Shown piece by piece: positions 6,627 to 8,093 of a stretch of DNA of 8,093 nucleotides. Position 1 is the first letter of the stretch; each line of letters opens with the position of its first letter. The notes below the pieces were generated by a model, which had not been told where the DNA came from, did no database searches, and saw only the letters and a program-made list of their open reading frames with translations. The translations under genes and the position numbers were made by a program. This DNA is from Fidelibacterota bacterium (GTDB taxonomy: Bacteria; Fidelibacterota; UBA2242), in NCBI GenBank assembly GCA_003645845.1, contig QNCV01000102.1:1-8093 (forward strand). Reading direction: 5' to 3'.

Positions 6627-8093
6627 ATGAAATTCAAACTGACTGTCATCCTTTCTACGCTTCTATTTATTATCGGTTGCGGTAATCGATATGGCTTTGA
6701 CTTTAAACAGGAATGGGATTGGAATACGCTTAAACGTCAAACGGACGACCCTCAAACCCTCAAACAGATTGATGACTTAAGAGAAAAAATGTCTCTTTCC
6801 GATGCCCACTTTTTGTTAAAAAACCTCAGTCAATTAAAAAACCCCGAAGACATCTACCAATTATCCGCCATTGAAAAAGCCCAAAACGATTCCGGTGGCG
6901 GTTTCTACGGATTTATTCCAAATTTTTTTAATGACGCGAAAAAAGTACCTGTCCCCACCGATTTCTCAGGCTTAATTTCATGCGCTCAATATCTGAATAA
7001 TGTCAAATTGCGTATCCACCGGATAAATGCTCGATCGAATTTTCAAATTAACCCAAAATTCAAAAAGCGGAAAATTGCTGATATCCCCCCCGATAAAATT
7101 CACCCGGGCTTGGAAATAAAAGTCAGTACCGATGCTATTATGGATGTTCTGAATCATTATCTTGCCCGCAATCTGTCAAAGAAAGACGCCATTGAAATTG
7201 CAAATAATCCAACCTTTCAGCAAATGTTAATCAACCGAAAAGAGGTCGGTTACATACCCAAACCATTGCCGGATGAAAAAGACCTGGCTACATTTATTTA
7301 TCAGGCTGCTCAAAATGACCCTGTTGCTACCATCTGGCGCTGGTTGAATCCCTGGAACTGTTTTGGTTTTGCCGAAATTTATAATAATGATTCATCCTAT
7401 TATGCTATTTGTTCTGAATTAAACCAAAATGCGGAGAAAATCGCAGCAGCCGTCAATGCGAAACTGAGTATCTACCTCCCGGAGGATTTCAAATTTCAGG
7501 AGCAGATCGATTTTGGAGTAAATTGGGGTATCCTATCATGGGGAACCGAGAATCGGGTCGGCTTAAACATTATTCTTGTTAAAAATGACTATCCATTAAT
7601 AATTCGTCAGGCAAGTTCACAAACATTCCGCAAAATACAGCAGAAAATCATGCGGGACACCCATAACATCTCGTCACAAGATGTGCACATCAAAGATATT
7701 GTGGGCAGTCGTTACAGCAATATCTATGATAAACTTTTCTATGAAGTGCTTGCTCAAATATTAATTGAAGGTACTGCCAGCTATGTCGGCGGAAAAAAGG
7801 ATTCAGGGGTAATTATAGACGGTATCAAAGAGGGCAGAGATTTGCTAAATCAGGTTTACTATTCTCTTTATGAAGACGTCAATATTCAAACGGTTCGAGC
7901 ATGCGAAAGTGAAGGATTTTCAATAAATGGTCCATTCGTTGCAATCGGATACTCGATTACTCAAAAACTAGTAAAAAAATACGGACCTGAAATAATCTAT
8001 TCTGTATTAGCCGATAATTACCTGGATTTCTACCTCAAATATCTCGATATCGAAGATACTTTTCATGGCAAAAAATTGAAAATATTCGATCCA
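6627..8093 (+). CDS. Lipoprotein, DUF5700-like predicted peptidase fold lacking HExxH, 3' end beyond window
   Basis: This open frame runs from ATG at 6627 to the window edge: 489 codons with no stop. GGAG (6618-6621) lies 5 nt before the start. The signal is MKFKLTVILSTLLFIIGC, with lipobox I-I-G-C and Cys18. Residues 19-165 are polar and unassigned. From M172 the layout resembles DUF5700-type predicted zinc peptidases: a helical M-D-V-L-N-H-Y segment, NPTFQQML (194-201), YLPEDF (283-288), a beta segment to about 318 (LNIILV), a helix at 325-342, then LIEGTASYVGG (379-389) and GPFVAIGYSITQKLVKKYGPEII (435-457) with a closing LDFYLKYL. In that fold the helix should carry HExxH and the EGTA glutamate (E381) should be the third zinc ligand. 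Here the helix reads RQASSQTFRKIQQ and no HExxH occurs anywhere in the visible protein. It may be an inactive homologue with a binding role. The family call is from memory of its motifs and is moderate; the gene itself is secure. Confidence 0.72.
   Translation, partial: MKFKLTVILSTLLFIIGCGNRYGFDFKQEWDWNTLKRQTDDPQTLKQIDDLREKMSLSDAHFLLKNLSQLKNPEDIYQLSAIEKAQNDSGGGFYGFIPNFFNDAKKVPVPTDFSGLISCAQYLNNVKLRIHRINARSNFQINPKFKKRKIADIPPDKIHPGLEIKVSTDAIMDVLNHYLARNLSKKDAIEIANNPTFQQMLINRKEVGYIPKPLPDEKDLATFIYQAAQNDPVATIWRWLNPWNCFGFAEIYNNDSSYYAICSELNQNAEKIAAAVNAKLSIYLPEDFKFQEQIDFGVNWGILSWGTENRVGLNIILVKNDYPLIIRQASSQTFRKIQQKIMRDTHNISSQDVHIKDIVGSRYSNIYDKLFYEVLAQILIEGTASYVGGKKDSGVIIDGIKEGRDLLNQVYYSLYEDVNIQTVRACESEGFSINGPFVAIGYSITQKLVKKYGPEIIYSVLADNYLDFYLKYLDIEDTFHGKKLKIFDP

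Overview
The window looks like chromosomal DNA from a Gram-negative bacterium of the Bacteroidota/FCB type or a neighbouring candidate phylum (Marinimicrobia, KSB1 or Calditrichota-like). The evidence is a TonB-dependent receptor with an N-terminal carboxypeptidase-regulatory-like domain, a secreted protein ending in a VPNPYN-type C-terminal domain, a PorV/PorQ-like outer-membrane protein, and one promoter candidate that fits the Bacteroidota TTTG-N20-TAnnTTTG pattern. This placement rests on family style only. No rRNA or marker gene is present.

Layout: four genes run leftward as a compact unit. In transcription order they are the TonB-dependent receptor (6278 to 3123), a secreted FN3/C-terminal-domain protein (start re-assigned to 3102, end 1027), a small lipoprotein of unknown function (1008 to 229), and the first 63 codons of a PorV/PorQ-like protein (189 to 1, cut by the window edge). 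Gaps are about 20, 18 and 39 nt, and each gene has a recognisable Shine-Dalgarno, so co-transcription is likely. All four products are predicted to be exported to the envelope. This suggests an outer-membrane uptake or secretion module, but nothing shows the substrate, and there is no SusD-like partner in the window.

A 348-nt AT-rich divergent region (6279-6626) separates this operon from a rightward gene (6627 to beyond 8093). It holds one good promoter candidate in each direction and no credible gene. The rightward gene encodes a lipoprotein of at least 489 residues with no stop in the window. Its C-terminal half reads like a DUF5700-type (gluzincin-like) predicted peptidase that has kept the downstream Glu-Gly motif but has no HExxH, so it may be a catalytically dead relative.

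I see no tRNA, rRNA, CRISPR array, insertion sequence, attachment site or convincing intrinsic terminator.
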